Assembly: GCF_003268675.1 (NCBI RefSeq)
Contig: NZ_CP029378.1
Location: 3,658,001-3,722,000, forward strand
Source: Streptomyces bacillaris
Lineage (GTDB): Bacteria > Actinomycetota > Actinomycetes > Streptomycetales > Streptomycetaceae
Direction: 5' to 3'
DNA length: 64,000 bases
Part shown: positions 1 to 8,829 of the stretch, piece by piece
How positions within the stretch are numbered: position 1 is the stretch's first letter
Layout of the letters: every line of letters begins with the position of its first letter
Position numbers and translations under genes: made by a program
Notes under the pieces: generated by a model
Seen by the model: the letters and a program-made list of their open reading frames with translations, nothing else
What the model was told of the DNA's origin: nothing
Database searches by the model: none

Positions 1-312
1 TTTGTCCACAGGCCCGGCAAATTGTGTGACCGCAGGGTCCCGCGGGACGGTCCGGTCCTGTCGGACGGGCGGTGGGGAAGCTGTGCAGGTCAGGTGCGCT
101 GCGGGGGAGGAACGGACGGGCGCGGGCGGGCGATCGGTACGCTTCTGCGCCGATCGGGGGGCGCACCATACGGAACTACCCCCTTCTGAATTGACGCGGG
201 CTCAACTATGTTCGTAACCCGTCGGGAGTCGGGTGCGGATTTCGTTGTGCTCACTCACCGGCTGACACGGCGGGGAAGTCTCCGGGGGGAGACGTCATAA
301 CCGGGGGAAGTT
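1..312. other. Upstream non-coding region
   Basis: I see no convincing gene here. The short open frames have no ribosome binding site or recognisable protein. The last bases carry the purine-rich GGGGGAAG that serves as ribosome binding site for the TetR-family gene at 313, so the promoter of that gene presumably lies in this stretch. Confidence 0.5.
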
Positions 313-1344
313 ATGCAGATTCAGGATTCGCATGGGCAGTCCGCGCGCACGCACACGTCCACGGACCACGGACGTCTGGGTTCCGTGGGTGCGCTCGGTG
401 TCATGAGTTCGGCCGACGCGGTGCGTTCCGCGGCGGCGGTGAGCGCGGCGGCGATCGGAGCCGCCGCGACAGGGACGGCCCCGGCCGCCACCGGTAGCGC
501 TCCGGCGGCCGGTACGGCGGTGAACGGGCCGACGACGAACGGTTCCGGGGCCGGTGGTGCCCCGGCGGGCGGGGCGGCGTCGTCCTCAGCCGCAGGTCTT
601 CCGCGTTCGGCTCCGCTGCGCGTGGACGCGCAGCGCAATCTGGAGCATGTGCTGCGGGCCGCGCGTGAGGTCTTCGGCGAGCTGGGGTACGGCGCTCCGA
701 TGGAAGACGTGGCACGCCGCGCCCGGGTCGGGGTGGGCACCGTCTACCGGCGGTTCCCCAGCAAGGACGTGCTGGTGCGGCGGATAGCCGAGGAGGAAAC
801 CTCCCGGCTGACCGAGCAGGCGCGTACGGCTCTGGGGCAGGAGGAGGAGCCCTGGTCGGCGCTCTCCCGCTTCCTGCGGACCTCGGTGGCGTCGGGCGCC
901 GGCAGGCTGCTGCCGCCGCAGGTGCTGCGCGTCGGGGTCGACGCGGAGGAGCCGGGTGCGGAGGTCTCGCCGGGTGCGGCCCCGTCGGTGGTGGGGGACG
1001 CGGGCGACGAGGCCCGTGTTCCGCAGCAGCGGCAGGGCGTGGCCCAGGCGGAGTTCCGGGTCATCGGCCAGCGCACGGGTGCCGAGGACGGGCTCGACGG
1101 GCTCGACGGGCTCGACGGGCTCGGTGAGGATTCGGGCGCGGCCGAGCTGCTGGAGGTCGTGGGCCGGCTGGTGGAGCGGGCGAGGGAGTCGGGCGAGTTG
1201 CGCCGTGACGTGACGGTGGCGGATGTGCTGCTGGTCATCGCCACCGCCGCCCCCTCTCTGCCGGACGCCGCCCAGCAGGCGGCGGCCTCGGCCCGGCTGC
1301 TGGACATCCTGCTGGAGGGGCTGCGGTCCCGGCCCGCGGTCTGA
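313..1344 (+). CDS. atrA: TetR/AcrR-family regulator, probable AtrA
   Basis: A 343-residue DNA-binding regulator. Residues 1-100 are an Ala/Gly/Pro-rich, probably disordered arm. The TetR helix-turn-helix is at about 110-157, with recognition segment VGVGTVYRRFPSKD, followed by the helical ligand/dimer domain. ATG follows GGGGGAAG. Within the C-terminal domain, residues about 215-275 are acidic and low in complexity and include DGL four times in a row (residues 259-270), encoded by a 9-bp tandem repeat. I assign AtrA (in Streptomyces an activator of antibiotic pathway regulators such as actII-ORF4 and strR) because of the unusual Ala-rich arm, the position beside this type of sigma factor gene and the surrounding gene order. 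This rests on memory of the family, not on a search; a generic TetR regulator is the alternative. Confidence 0.7.
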   Translation: MQIQDSHGQSARTHTSTDHGRLGSVGALGVMSSADAVRSAAAVSAAAIGAAATGTAPAATGSAPAAGTAVNGPTTNGSGAGGAPAGGAASSSAAGLPRSAPLRVDAQRNLEHVLRAAREVFGELGYGAPMEDVARRARVGVGTVYRRFPSKDVLVRRIAEEETSRLTEQARTALGQEEEPWSALSRFLRTSVASGAGRLLPPQVLRVGVDAEEPGAEVSPGAAPSVVGDAGDEARVPQQRQGVAQAEFRVIGQRTGAEDGLDGLDGLDGLGEDSGAAELLEVVGRLVERARESGELRRDVTVADVLLVIATAAPSLPDAAQQAAASARLLDILLEGLRSRPAV

Positions 1345-1748
1345 CGGCGTCCGTACGTCAGCGCCGCTTGCCGTCTGCCGCCCTGCCGTCGCCTGTCGCC
1401 CGCCCTGTCGCCTTCCGGCGGCGGGCGATGGGTTCTCGGGGGCGGGCGGTCGGTGCACGGGGGCGGCAGACAACGTTCAGCGGGCGGCGAGGGCGCGGAA
1501 TCAACCGTCGTACCGTCCGGCACCCGTTCGGCCGCACGTTCGCATGTACCCACCCCGTCGGGGCCCCCGGCAGGGGTGGGCGGCGCGAAGCAGCGGGGAT
1601 TCATTCCCCGAAAGAGGGTCGTTTTGCACTCGCATTCGAGAAAACGCCCCGGATGAGTGGTTGGCGGGAGTGAGGAGCCAACGCGATTGAGCCATGTGGC
1701 AGTCTTGGCCGATATTCGGGTCCGAGGGTGTATACGGGGGCTTGCGCG
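1345..1748. other. Intergenic region with candidate promoter
   Basis: No gene is seen. The interval holds a short inverted repeat at 1595-1609 (GGGGATTCATTCCCC) and a possible promoter just before the sigma factor gene: TTGAGC at 1687-1692 and GATATT at 1711-1716 with an 18-base spacer. If that promoter is real, transcription would begin a few bases from the GTG at 1728, which favours the ATG at 1749 as translation start. Confidence 0.4.
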
Positions 1749-3896
1749 ATGAGCGGTAACGAGCAGCAGGAAGAGCCGCTCGACGAGATCGCAGCGGCGC
1801 GCAGGGGCACGAAGGCCGACGGGATGCCCTCCGGGCAGGTGCCGGCCCAGGCGGGACGCGGTCCGTCGGACGGTGAGTCCGAGGGCGGGACCGTGCTGCC
1901 CGGGCCGTGGCCGGCCGTCGCCGGGGACGAGCCCTCCGGCGCGGGTGCCGGTGGCGGCGGCGAGGACATCGGCGCGTACGCGGTGCCGTCGCAGCGCGAG
2001 GGCCGCAGCGGGGCCCCCGATGTCGGACTCTCCGACGCCCAGTTGATCGAGGGCATGCGGGACGGGGACAACCTCGCCTACGAGGAGCTGTTCCGGCGCC
2101 ACTCGGGCGCGGTCCGCCGGTACGCCCGTACGTGCTGCCGGGACGGGCACACCGCCGACGACCTGACCGCCGAGGTGTTCGCGCGCACCCTCCAGGCCGT
2201 ACGGGGCGGCAAGGGGCCGCAGGAGGCCGTGCGGGCCTATCTGATGACCGCCGTCCGCCATGTCGCCGCCGCCTGGACCAGGAGCGCCAAGCGGGAGCAA
2301 CTGGTCGACGACTTCGCGGTGTTCGCCGCGCAGGCCTCGCGCACCTCGGAGCTGTCCGACGACGACACCCTCGACCTCGGCGCCGATGTGCTGGCGATGC
2401 ACGAGGCCGAGCAGTCGATGGCCATGGCGGCGTTCCGGAGCCTGCCGGAGCGGTGGCAGGCGGTGCTCTGGCACACCACGGTGGAGGAGGAGTCGCCCAG
2501 CGAGATCGCCCCGCTGTTCGGCCTGACCGCCAACGCCACCGCCGTCCTGGCCAGCCGGGCCCGCGAAGGGCTCAAGCAGGCGTATCTCCAGGCCCATGTG
2601 AGCCAGGCGCTCACCACCGGGGGCGACTGCGCGCAGTACGCGGACCGGCTCGGCGCCTACGCCCGGGGCGGGCTGCGGATGCGGGCCGAGCGCGGGCTGC
2701 GCAAGCATCTCGACAAGTGCGCGAAGTGCCGGGTGGCCGCGGGCGAGCTGCAGCATGTGAACGCCGGGATCCCGGCGCTGCTGCCGATCGCGGTCATCGG
2801 CTGGTTCGCCGCCGGGTACTCGCTCAAGGCGGCCGGTGTCGTGGCGGGCGGGGCCATGGGCGCCGCCGGGGCCGGAGCCGCCGCCGCCGCGACCGGCGGG
2901 GGCGCGTCCTCGGGTGCGGCCGCCGGATCAGCGGCAGCCGGAAGCACCGCGGGAAGCGCTGCCGGGGGCGCCGCAGGAGGGTCGTCCGCAGGTTCGGCCG
3001 GGGGCGCCGCCGCCTCCGAGGGGCTCGGCGCGCCCGCGAAGGCCGGGATCGCGGCCGCCGTCGCCGTGGCCGCCGCTGCCGGTCTGGTGTGGGCGCTCGT
3101 CGGTGACGACGCGCCGAAGCCGGAGCCCGAGCCGGTCGCCAAGCCCCCGGCGGTGGCGCCCGCCGACCCGTCGCCGGAGCCGCCCGCACCCGAACCCGAG
3201 CCACCGGCCGCCCCCGATCCCGTACCGCCCGCGTCATCCGACCCGGAACCGCAGCCGGACCCCGCGGAACCGCAGCCGGACCCCGCGGAACCGGAGCCAC
3301 CGGCCCCCGAGGAGCCGGCCCCGACCCCGCCGCCGCGCGCCGAGCCCACGCCCACCCCCTCCCCCGAACCGCCGGAGCCCGCGCCCCCCGCGCCGAGCCC
3401 GCCGCCGTCCCCGCAGCCCACTCCGAGCCCGAAGCCGCCGCCCCCGCCGCCGCCCGCCCCGACCGTCTACCAGGTCAGCGAGCTGCCGTACTCCCTGTTC
3501 GGCGACCACACCGAGCCGGAAGTGGTGATGGGGCAGAGCAGCTGGATCTGGCAGCGTTCGAACGTGGCGATCGACGGCAGGCGGTACGCGCACGGGGTGA
3601 CCGTGCACGGCCGGTCCTCCGTCACCATCCAGCTCAACCGCCCCTGCACCCGCTACGAGGCGATGGTCGGCGTGGACGACCTGTCGATGGGGCTCGGCGC
3701 GGTCCGCTTCTCCGTCCACAACGGGGACGGGGCGCGGCTGTGGCGCTCCCCCGTGATGGAGGGCGGGGACCCCGCCGTGCCGGTCAGTGTCGGGATCGGC
3801 GGCCAGTCGTCGATCCGGCTCGTGGTGGAGCCCGAGGGACCGCTCGGAGCGGTGGCCCTGGCCGACTGGGCGGAGTCCCGGATCAGCTGCGCCTGA
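1749..3896 (+). CDS. ECF-like sigma factor fused to zinc motif, membrane segments and NPCBM domain
   Basis: A 715-residue protein. Sigma-70 region 2 is at about 97-170 (DNLAYEELFRRHSGAVRRYA) and region 4 at about 229-280. Then comes a zinc-finger-like HLDKCAKC motif (about 319-326), as found in anti-sigma factors. Hydrophobic segments at about 341-364 and 431-454 flank a Gly/Ala/Ser-rich stretch; a Pro/Glu-rich linker runs about 455-570; and a C-terminal NPCBM-type carbohydrate-binding domain occupies about 573-714. The architecture predicts a sigma domain inside the cell joined through the membrane to an outer sugar-binding sensor, possibly released by proteolysis. Similar fusions are known among actinobacterial ECF groups. 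I chose ATG 1749 because GGGGG sits 8 bases upstream; GTG 1728 adds seven residues. Topology and signal are inferred. Confidence 0.85.
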   Translation: MSGNEQQEEPLDEIAAARRGTKADGMPSGQVPAQAGRGPSDGESEGGTVLPGPWPAVAGDEPSGAGAGGGGEDIGAYAVPSQREGRSGAPDVGLSDAQLIEGMRDGDNLAYEELFRRHSGAVRRYARTCCRDGHTADDLTAEVFARTLQAVRGGKGPQEAVRAYLMTAVRHVAAAWTRSAKREQLVDDFAVFAAQASRTSELSDDDTLDLGADVLAMHEAEQSMAMAAFRSLPERWQAVLWHTTVEEESPSEIAPLFGLTANATAVLASRAREGLKQAYLQAHVSQALTTGGDCAQYADRLGAYARGGLRMRAERGLRKHLDKCAKCRVAAGELQHVNAGIPALLPIAVIGWFAAGYSLKAAGVVAGGAMGAAGAGAAAAATGGGASSGAAAGSAAAGSTAGSAAGGAAGGSSAGSAGGAAASEGLGAPAKAGIAAAVAVAAAAGLVWALVGDDAPKPEPEPVAKPPAVAPADPSPEPPAPEPEPPAAPDPVPPASSDPEPQPDPAEPQPDPAEPEPPAPEEPAPTPPPRAEPTPTPSPEPPEPAPPAPSPPPSPQPTPSPKPPPPPPPAPTVYQVSELPYSLFGDHTEPEVVMGQSSWIWQRSNVAIDGRRYAHGVTVHGRSSVTIQLNRPCTRYEAMVGVDDLSMGLGAVRFSVHNGDGARLWRSPVMEGGDPAVPVSVGIGGQSSIRLVVEPEGPLGAVALADWAESRISCA

Positions 3897-3970
3897 GCCC
3901 GGACCTGGAGGGCCTGCGCCCGGACCTTCAGAACCCGCGCCCGGACCTGCAGGGCCTGCGCCCGGCTGCG
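3894..3970 (+). repeat. Tandem 21-bp repeat after the sigma factor gene
   Basis: Copies of a unit resembling TGCGCCCGGACCTGCAGGGCC begin at about 3894, 3915, 3936 and 3957. The period is exactly 21 bp, about two helical turns. The array starts at the stop codon of the sigma gene and lies between convergent genes. It is not an obvious hairpin terminator. Confidence 0.8.
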
Positions 3971-4039
3971 TAGGACTCGTGGGACTGATGGGGGCGGTAG
4001 GACCGGTCGGGCCGGTGGAGCTGGTGGGGCTGTTTCACG

Positions 4040-6151
4040 TCACGGCTGGAGCGTGCGCCGGGACGGGACCACTCCGCCCGCCACCGCGCGCTGGCGCGGT
4101 GCCGCCGTGCCCGTCCAGCAGGTACCCCGGCGGGCCAGCAGCCGCCGCAGCCACAGCTCGGTGGAGGCCAGCTCCGCCAGCCCGTCCAGCGGGAGCGGCT
4201 CGCCCTCCGAGGCTGCCCGCAGGGCCTTGCGTACGACACGGGCCTCGACCAGGCCCGCGTCGGCCAGGAGCGGGGCGTCGAAGAGGGCCATCAGGTCGGG
4301 CAGCGCGGTGCGCAGGCCGGTGCGGGTGACGGCGGTGGAGGTGGCCTGGGAGGGGGCGCCCCAGCCGGGCGGCAGGTCGTGGATGCCCGCCCCGCCCAGC
4401 ACCCGGCGCAGGATCGCGGCCCGGGCGCCCGGCTGGACCCGGAGCGATTCGGGGAGCGCGCGGGCGGCCCGTACGACCTGGTTGTCCAGGAACGGGGCGT
4501 GCAGGCGCTGGCTGCGGATCTCGGCCGCCTGCTCCAGGATGCGGTGGTCGGCGGCGGCGCGGGCGAGGGTGGCGCGGGCGCGGGCCTCGCCGGGGCGCTG
4601 GACGGAGGTGGGCCGGATCGCCGCCTCCTGGAGGCGAACCGATACTTCCGCCAGCGCCTCGCCCGTCAGCCAGCGGGCCGCAGGACCCGGTCGCGACCAG
4701 GCGAGGGCGGCGAGCGAGGCGTCGGCGGGGGTGGCGAGGTCGGGGGCGTACCGGTTGGCGTCGGGGAGGAGTCCGGCGGCGGTCTCCAGGCCGGTGCGGT
4801 ACGACGTACGGGCCAGTCGGCGCGCGGCCCGGTAGACCGTCAGCGGGACGAACAGCGAGTGCGCCGAGGGGCCTTCGGCCTTGGTGAGGGCGGCGACCGG
4901 GCGCAGGAGGTGGCGTCGGCGCCGGTCCATCAGGAGGTCCGCGAGGCGGGCCGGGTGGGCGTCCAGCACCTGCCGGGCGCCGTGCCCCACCAGATGGTCG
5001 GCGCTGCCCGCGGCGAGGCGGCGGCGGTGGCGCTCGGCGACGACGAGCGAGGGGCCCGGTTCGTCGGTGAGCGGGCCGGTGCCCAACGAGGCGTACGGCA
5101 GGGCCTCTTCACCCGCCGCGACGACGACGTGGTGGAGGCGCGGGTTGGCGGCGATGGCGCGAGCGCGCTCCAGCTCGTCCTCGTGGCCGCGGGTGGTGAG
5201 GTCGTTGAAGGTGACCGCGAGGAGCCGCTCCCCCGCCCCGGTGCCGTGGCCGAGGAGGGTGCCGGGCAGTCCGGGGAGCCCGGCGGCGAGCAGGGCGAGG
5301 GTGGCGGAGGCGCTGCCTCCGGAGAGGTCGGCGCCGATGCCCGCCACCGGGGCGCCCCGGGCCGCGCGCCGGTCGGCGGGGCCCATGCCGGGGACCGGTC
5401 CCGGGTCCTGCGGCAGGGTTTCGGGGGCGTGGCGGGGTGCGGTGAGCCGGGCGCGTACGGCTTCGACGAGCGCGTCCCGTACGCCCTCCACGGCGTGCAC
5501 CGGGTCGACCTGGGGCGCGGCGACGGCGAGGGAGGCGACGGCCTCGTACCCGGTGATCTCCCGCGAGCCCTCCCGCAGGATCAGCGCGTGGCCCGGCGGG
5601 ACCCGCTTCACCCCGGCGTACGGGGTGCCGTCGCCGAGCGCCTCCGGCGTCTCCGGGCAGGCGAGCAGGGCGGCGAGGTGGCCGATGTCGAGCTGGGCCT
5701 CGATGAGGTCGGCCAGCGGGAGCGCGGCGGTGGCGTAGGCGGTGCCACCCGCCCACGGGGTGTGGAAGACGGGCCGGGCGCCGGCCAGGTCGCCCACGAT
5801 GGTGAGGCGGCGGCCGATCTGGACGACGGCGGTGTAGCTGCCGGGCCAGGCGGTGAGGTGGCGCATCGCCCCGCCGCGCGCGGCGAGCAGTCCGACGCGC
5901 AACTGCTCGTCGGTGGCGCCGCAGCAGCCGAGGACGGCGAGGCGGGTGGTGGGGGCGCCCTCGGGGGTGGCGACGCCGATGATCCGGATCTCGTCGGGGC
6001 GCCAGTCACCGACCGCCCAGAGCGGATCGGGGTCGCCCCACAGGAGTTGGGAGCCCACCGGGTGGACCGTGCGCCCCTCGCCGCTGTTGCCGACCGCCCC
6101 GACGGTGCCGAAGCTCGCGGCGATACTGCTCCATCCCACCAACCAACGCAT
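4040..6151 (-). CDS. Asparagine-synthase-like protein, related to lasso-peptide cyclases
   Basis: A 703-residue protein beginning MRWLVGWSS, with GGAGG about 7 bases before the ATG. Residues 1-200 resemble a class II glutamine amidotransferase fold but lack Cys at position 2, so glutamine hydrolysis is unlikely. The rest resembles the ATP-pyrophosphatase domain of AsnB and of lasso-peptide macrocyclases. The ATP loop, normally SGGxDS, reads SGGSAS (about residue 270), losing the usual Asp. The C terminus keeps cyclase-like sequence such as APFLDNQVVRAARALPE. I found no precursor peptide, leader peptidase or transporter beside it. It may be a conserved orphan with altered or lost chemistry. 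Asparagine synthesis itself looks improbable. Confidence 0.75.
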   Translation of the reverse strand: MRWLVGWSSIAASFGTVGAVGNSGEGRTVHPVGSQLLWGDPDPLWAVGDWRPDEIRIIGVATPEGAPTTRLAVLGCCGATDEQLRVGLLAARGGAMRHLTAWPGSYTAVVQIGRRLTIVGDLAGARPVFHTPWAGGTAYATAALPLADLIEAQLDIGHLAALLACPETPEALGDGTPYAGVKRVPPGHALILREGSREITGYEAVASLAVAAPQVDPVHAVEGVRDALVEAVRARLTAPRHAPETLPQDPGPVPGMGPADRRAARGAPVAGIGADLSGGSASATLALLAAGLPGLPGTLLGHGTGAGERLLAVTFNDLTTRGHEDELERARAIAANPRLHHVVVAAGEEALPYASLGTGPLTDEPGPSLVVAERHRRRLAAGSADHLVGHGARQVLDAHPARLADLLMDRRRRHLLRPVAALTKAEGPSAHSLFVPLTVYRAARRLARTSYRTGLETAAGLLPDANRYAPDLATPADASLAALAWSRPGPAARWLTGEALAEVSVRLQEAAIRPTSVQRPGEARARATLARAAADHRILEQAAEIRSQRLHAPFLDNQVVRAARALPESLRVQPGARAAILRRVLGGAGIHDLPPGWGAPSQATSTAVTRTGLRTALPDLMALFDAPLLADAGLVEARVVRKALRAASEGEPLPLDGLAELASTELWLRRLLARRGTCWTGTAAPRQRAVAGGVVPSRRTLQP

Positions 6152-7018
6152 CGCCGCCTCCACAGGCTGTGGACAAGCGGCGCGCTGTGCTGGTCGCATC
6201 GCCGCTGCGGGACATGCTGCCACGACAGGGCCACAGGAGAGGGGGTACGGACAGCGCACGCCGGATGAGCATGCGCCCCTGGCAAAGGCCGGGGACCGCG
6301 CGCCGCGCCGCCTTCACCGCATCACCGGCAACGGAAGTACCGATTCCGGGAGTTCGGGACGTCCGGACACCCGGCGGCCGCGCGCGACACCGTACCGTCC
6401 GGGAGACCGGAGCGCGTGTCATCACCCCGAGGAGAGCGGTCGAAATCCGGCCATAGTCGGACCGCTGGCCAGACCGTCACCGGACAGTCGTAATTCAGCC
6501 ATTCTCATGAGGCTCCGCCGCCCGCGCACACCCGTCCGCGCCCCCGCGGCGGGCCTCCACGCACAGTCCGGGAGGTGGGCCTCACCTCCCGGACCGGTCC
6601 GCCGCCCGCGGGGAATGGAGCGGCGGTATCCCCCAGCCCACTGAGTCCAGTGCAGTGGGCCGACCCACGCGGTACCCAGCCAAGCCCCTCCCCCACGGGC
6701 CGGGCCAGAGCGCACGGCCGGGCGCACGGCCACACACCAGGAGCACGCCGCCGCCCGGCCCGCGCACCCCCGGAGCGCGGTCCCGGCGGACCGCACGGAC
6801 AACAATCCCGCCATACGGACGTCTGCCCCTTAACGGTCGGGATGGGGAGAACTACGCTGTGTTTACTGGTGTTCTCGACAGGGGGGCATATTCCTCGGGG
6901 CTCGGCCATATGCGTGTGCAGGCGGAGTACGAGGGTTCGAACCTGGGGAGGCATCGGTACGAATGCCGCGCGCCGTCCTCGGTGACGCGGCGGCTGTCTG
7001 TGTGTCGAGGGGTGGCGC
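6152..7018. other. 867-base intergenic region between divergent genes
   Basis: I see no supportable gene and no lasso-precursor-like peptide. It contains a plausible promoter for the rightward regulator (6830-6858) and an inverted repeat GCATAT (6886-6891) / ATATGC (6908-6913) in the presumed leader. Short open frames on both strands lack convincing ribosome binding sites. Confidence 0.5.
6830..6858 (+). promoter_or_regulatory. Candidate promoter of the ORF1590-type regulator
   Basis: TTAACG at 6830-6835 and TACGCT at 6853-6858 are separated by 17 bases, fitting a principal-sigma promoter. A start near 6865 would give a leader of roughly 150 bases before the ATG at 7019. Confidence 0.35.
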
Positions 7019-8608
7019 ATGTCCAGGGAGCAACGCGGGCCGAACGAGAAGCTCGGCACGGTTCTCGCCCTCGCGGGAATCAGTAACGCCGGGCTCGCCC
7101 GGCGGGTCAACGACCTCGGAGCACAGCGCGGTCTGACACTTCGCTACGACAAGACCTCGGTGGCCCGGTGGGTCGCCAAGGGGATGGTGCCGCAGGGCGC
7201 GGCACCCCATCTGATCGCGGCGGCGATCGGGGCCAAGCTCGGCCGGCCCGTCCCGCTGCACGAGATCGGGCTCGCCGACGCGGACCCCGCGCCGGAGGTC
7301 GGCCTCGCCTTCCCCCGGGACGTGGGCGAGGCGGTCAGGTCGGCGACCGAGCTCTACCGGCTGGATCTGGCCGGGCGCAGGGGCGGCGGCGGGATCTGGC
7401 AGTCGCTGGCCGGTTCGTTCGCGGTGAGCGCCTATGCGACCCCCGCGTCCCGCTGGCTGATAACCCCCGCCGATCCGTCGGTCGCCCGCGACCCGACGGC
7501 GGCACAGGCGGCGATCCTCGGCGGCCGGGGCGGTGGCCGGGAGAGCGGCGGCGCACCCGGCCCGCGCGGGCCGCAGTCCGCGCCGGACGGCCGTGGCGCA
7601 CACATCCCGCACACACCCGGGGGCGCGCAGAGCAGCTCCGGCTCGGTGCCCGTGCAGCCCGGCCCGGAGTCCGTCGCGGACGCCTCGCCGCTGCGGGTGG
7701 GCCACAGCGATGTGATGAAGCTGCGCGAGGCGGCCCAGGACGCCCGCCGCTGGGACTCCAAGTACGGGGGCGGCGACTGGCGTTCCTCCATGGTCCCGGA
7801 GTGTTTACGGGTCGACGCGGCACCCCTGCTGCTGGGGTCCTACACCGACGAGGTGGGCCGGGCGCTGTTCGGCGCGGCGGCGGAGCTGACCCGGCTGGCG
7901 GGGTGGATGGCGTTCGACACCGGCCAGCAGGAGGCCGCCCAGCGCTACTACATCCAGGCCCTGCGGCTGGCCCGCGCCGCCGCCGACGTCCCCCTCGGCG
8001 GCTATGTGCTGGCCTCCATGTCCCTCCAGGCGACCTACCGGGGCTTCGCCGACGAGGGCGTCGACCTCGCCCAGGCCGCCGTGGAGCGCAACCGGGGGCT
8101 GGCGACCGCCCGCACCATGAGCTTCTTCCGGCTGGTGGAGGCGCGCGCCCACGCCAAGGCGGGCGACGCGCCGGCGGCGGGGGCCGCGCTCAAGGGCGCC
8201 GAGAGCTGGCTGGAGCGGTCCCGGGCGGGCGACGCGGATCCGCCCTGGCTCGGCTTCTACAGCTACGACCGGTTCGCCGCCGACGCCGCCGAGTGCTACC
8301 GCGACCTGAAGGCCCCGCGCCAGGTCCGCCGCTTCACCGAACAGGCCCTCTCCCGGCCCACCGAGGAGTTCGTCCGCAGCCACGGGCTCCGGCTCGTGGT
8401 CTCCGCCGTCGCCGAGCTGGAGTCGGGGAACCTGGACGCGGCGTGCGCGGCGGGCACCCGGGCGGTGGAGGTGGCCGGCCGGATCTCCTCGGCGCGCACG
8501 ACCGAGTACGTACGCGACCTGCTGCACCGCCTGGAACCGTACGGGGACGAGCCCCGGGTGGCCGAGCTGCGCGAACGGGCACGGCCGCTGCTGGTGACGC
8601 AGGTCTGA
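7019..8608 (+). CDS. Sporulation-associated regulator of the S. griseus ORF1590 type
   Basis: A 529-residue, about 56 kDa protein. The N terminus (residues 1-65) is a helix-turn-helix-like domain in which short helices and a RWVAKGMVPQG segment resemble XRE/DnaA-type regulators. Residues about 165-230 are a Gly/Pro-rich linker. The C-terminal half is rich in Ala and Arg and looks like tetratricopeptide repeats (for example GQQEAAQRYYIQALRLARAA). I recognise it as the family of S. griseus ORF1590, a sporulation locus whose product was described as 56 and 49.5 kDa forms from alternative starts. That is recall. ATG 7019 is preceded by GAGGGG. DNA targets and ligand are unknown. Confidence 0.7.
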   Translation: MSREQRGPNEKLGTVLALAGISNAGLARRVNDLGAQRGLTLRYDKTSVARWVAKGMVPQGAAPHLIAAAIGAKLGRPVPLHEIGLADADPAPEVGLAFPRDVGEAVRSATELYRLDLAGRRGGGGIWQSLAGSFAVSAYATPASRWLITPADPSVARDPTAAQAAILGGRGGGRESGGAPGPRGPQSAPDGRGAHIPHTPGGAQSSSGSVPVQPGPESVADASPLRVGHSDVMKLREAAQDARRWDSKYGGGDWRSSMVPECLRVDAAPLLLGSYTDEVGRALFGAAAELTRLAGWMAFDTGQQEAAQRYYIQALRLARAAADVPLGGYVLASMSLQATYRGFADEGVDLAQAAVERNRGLATARTMSFFRLVEARAHAKAGDAPAAGAALKGAESWLERSRAGDADPPWLGFYSYDRFAADAAECYRDLKAPRQVRRFTEQALSRPTEEFVRSHGLRLVVSAVAELESGNLDAACAAGTRAVEVAGRISSARTTEYVRDLLHRLEPYGDEPRVAELRERARPLLVTQV

Positions 8609-8829
8609 GGGGGCGGGGACGCCCGGGCCCGGAGCGGAGGGGATTCCGGGGCCGGGGTGAGGTGACCGACGGGTGGCTTCGCGGCGCCCGCCGGTCACGC
8701 CTTCGGTCGCCCCCGCCGGATACGCCGTCGGCCACGGCCTCCGGTCGCCGTGTGCGCCACGCCCTGCCCGGATCGGGTTTGAGCCCGTTGTCAGTGGGTC
8801 AGTGCACTATCGGGGTGGGAGGTGGCGTG

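Noticed and set aside
2..217. Short open frame at the window start
   Set aside because: No ribosome binding site or homology that I can recognise; its composition fits non-coding GC-rich DNA.
1595..1609. GGGGATTCATTCCCC as a confirmed AtrA site
   Set aside because: It is only partly palindromic and I cannot score it against a known matrix; kept as a note in the intergenic entry.
744..2756. Long minus-strand frame opposite the AtrA-like and sigma factor genes
   Set aside because: It spans two clear genes and an intergenic region and lacks any recognisable motif.
4040..6151. Asparagine synthase AsnB
   Set aside because: The amidotransferase Cys at position 2 and the SGGxDS Asp are missing, and the protein is longer than AsnB.
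6151..7018. Possible lasso precursor peptide gene upstream of the cyclase-like gene
   Set aside because: None of the short frames has a leader/core arrangement, a suitable ring Gly and Asp/Glu, or a good ribosome binding site; no B or D genes accompany it.
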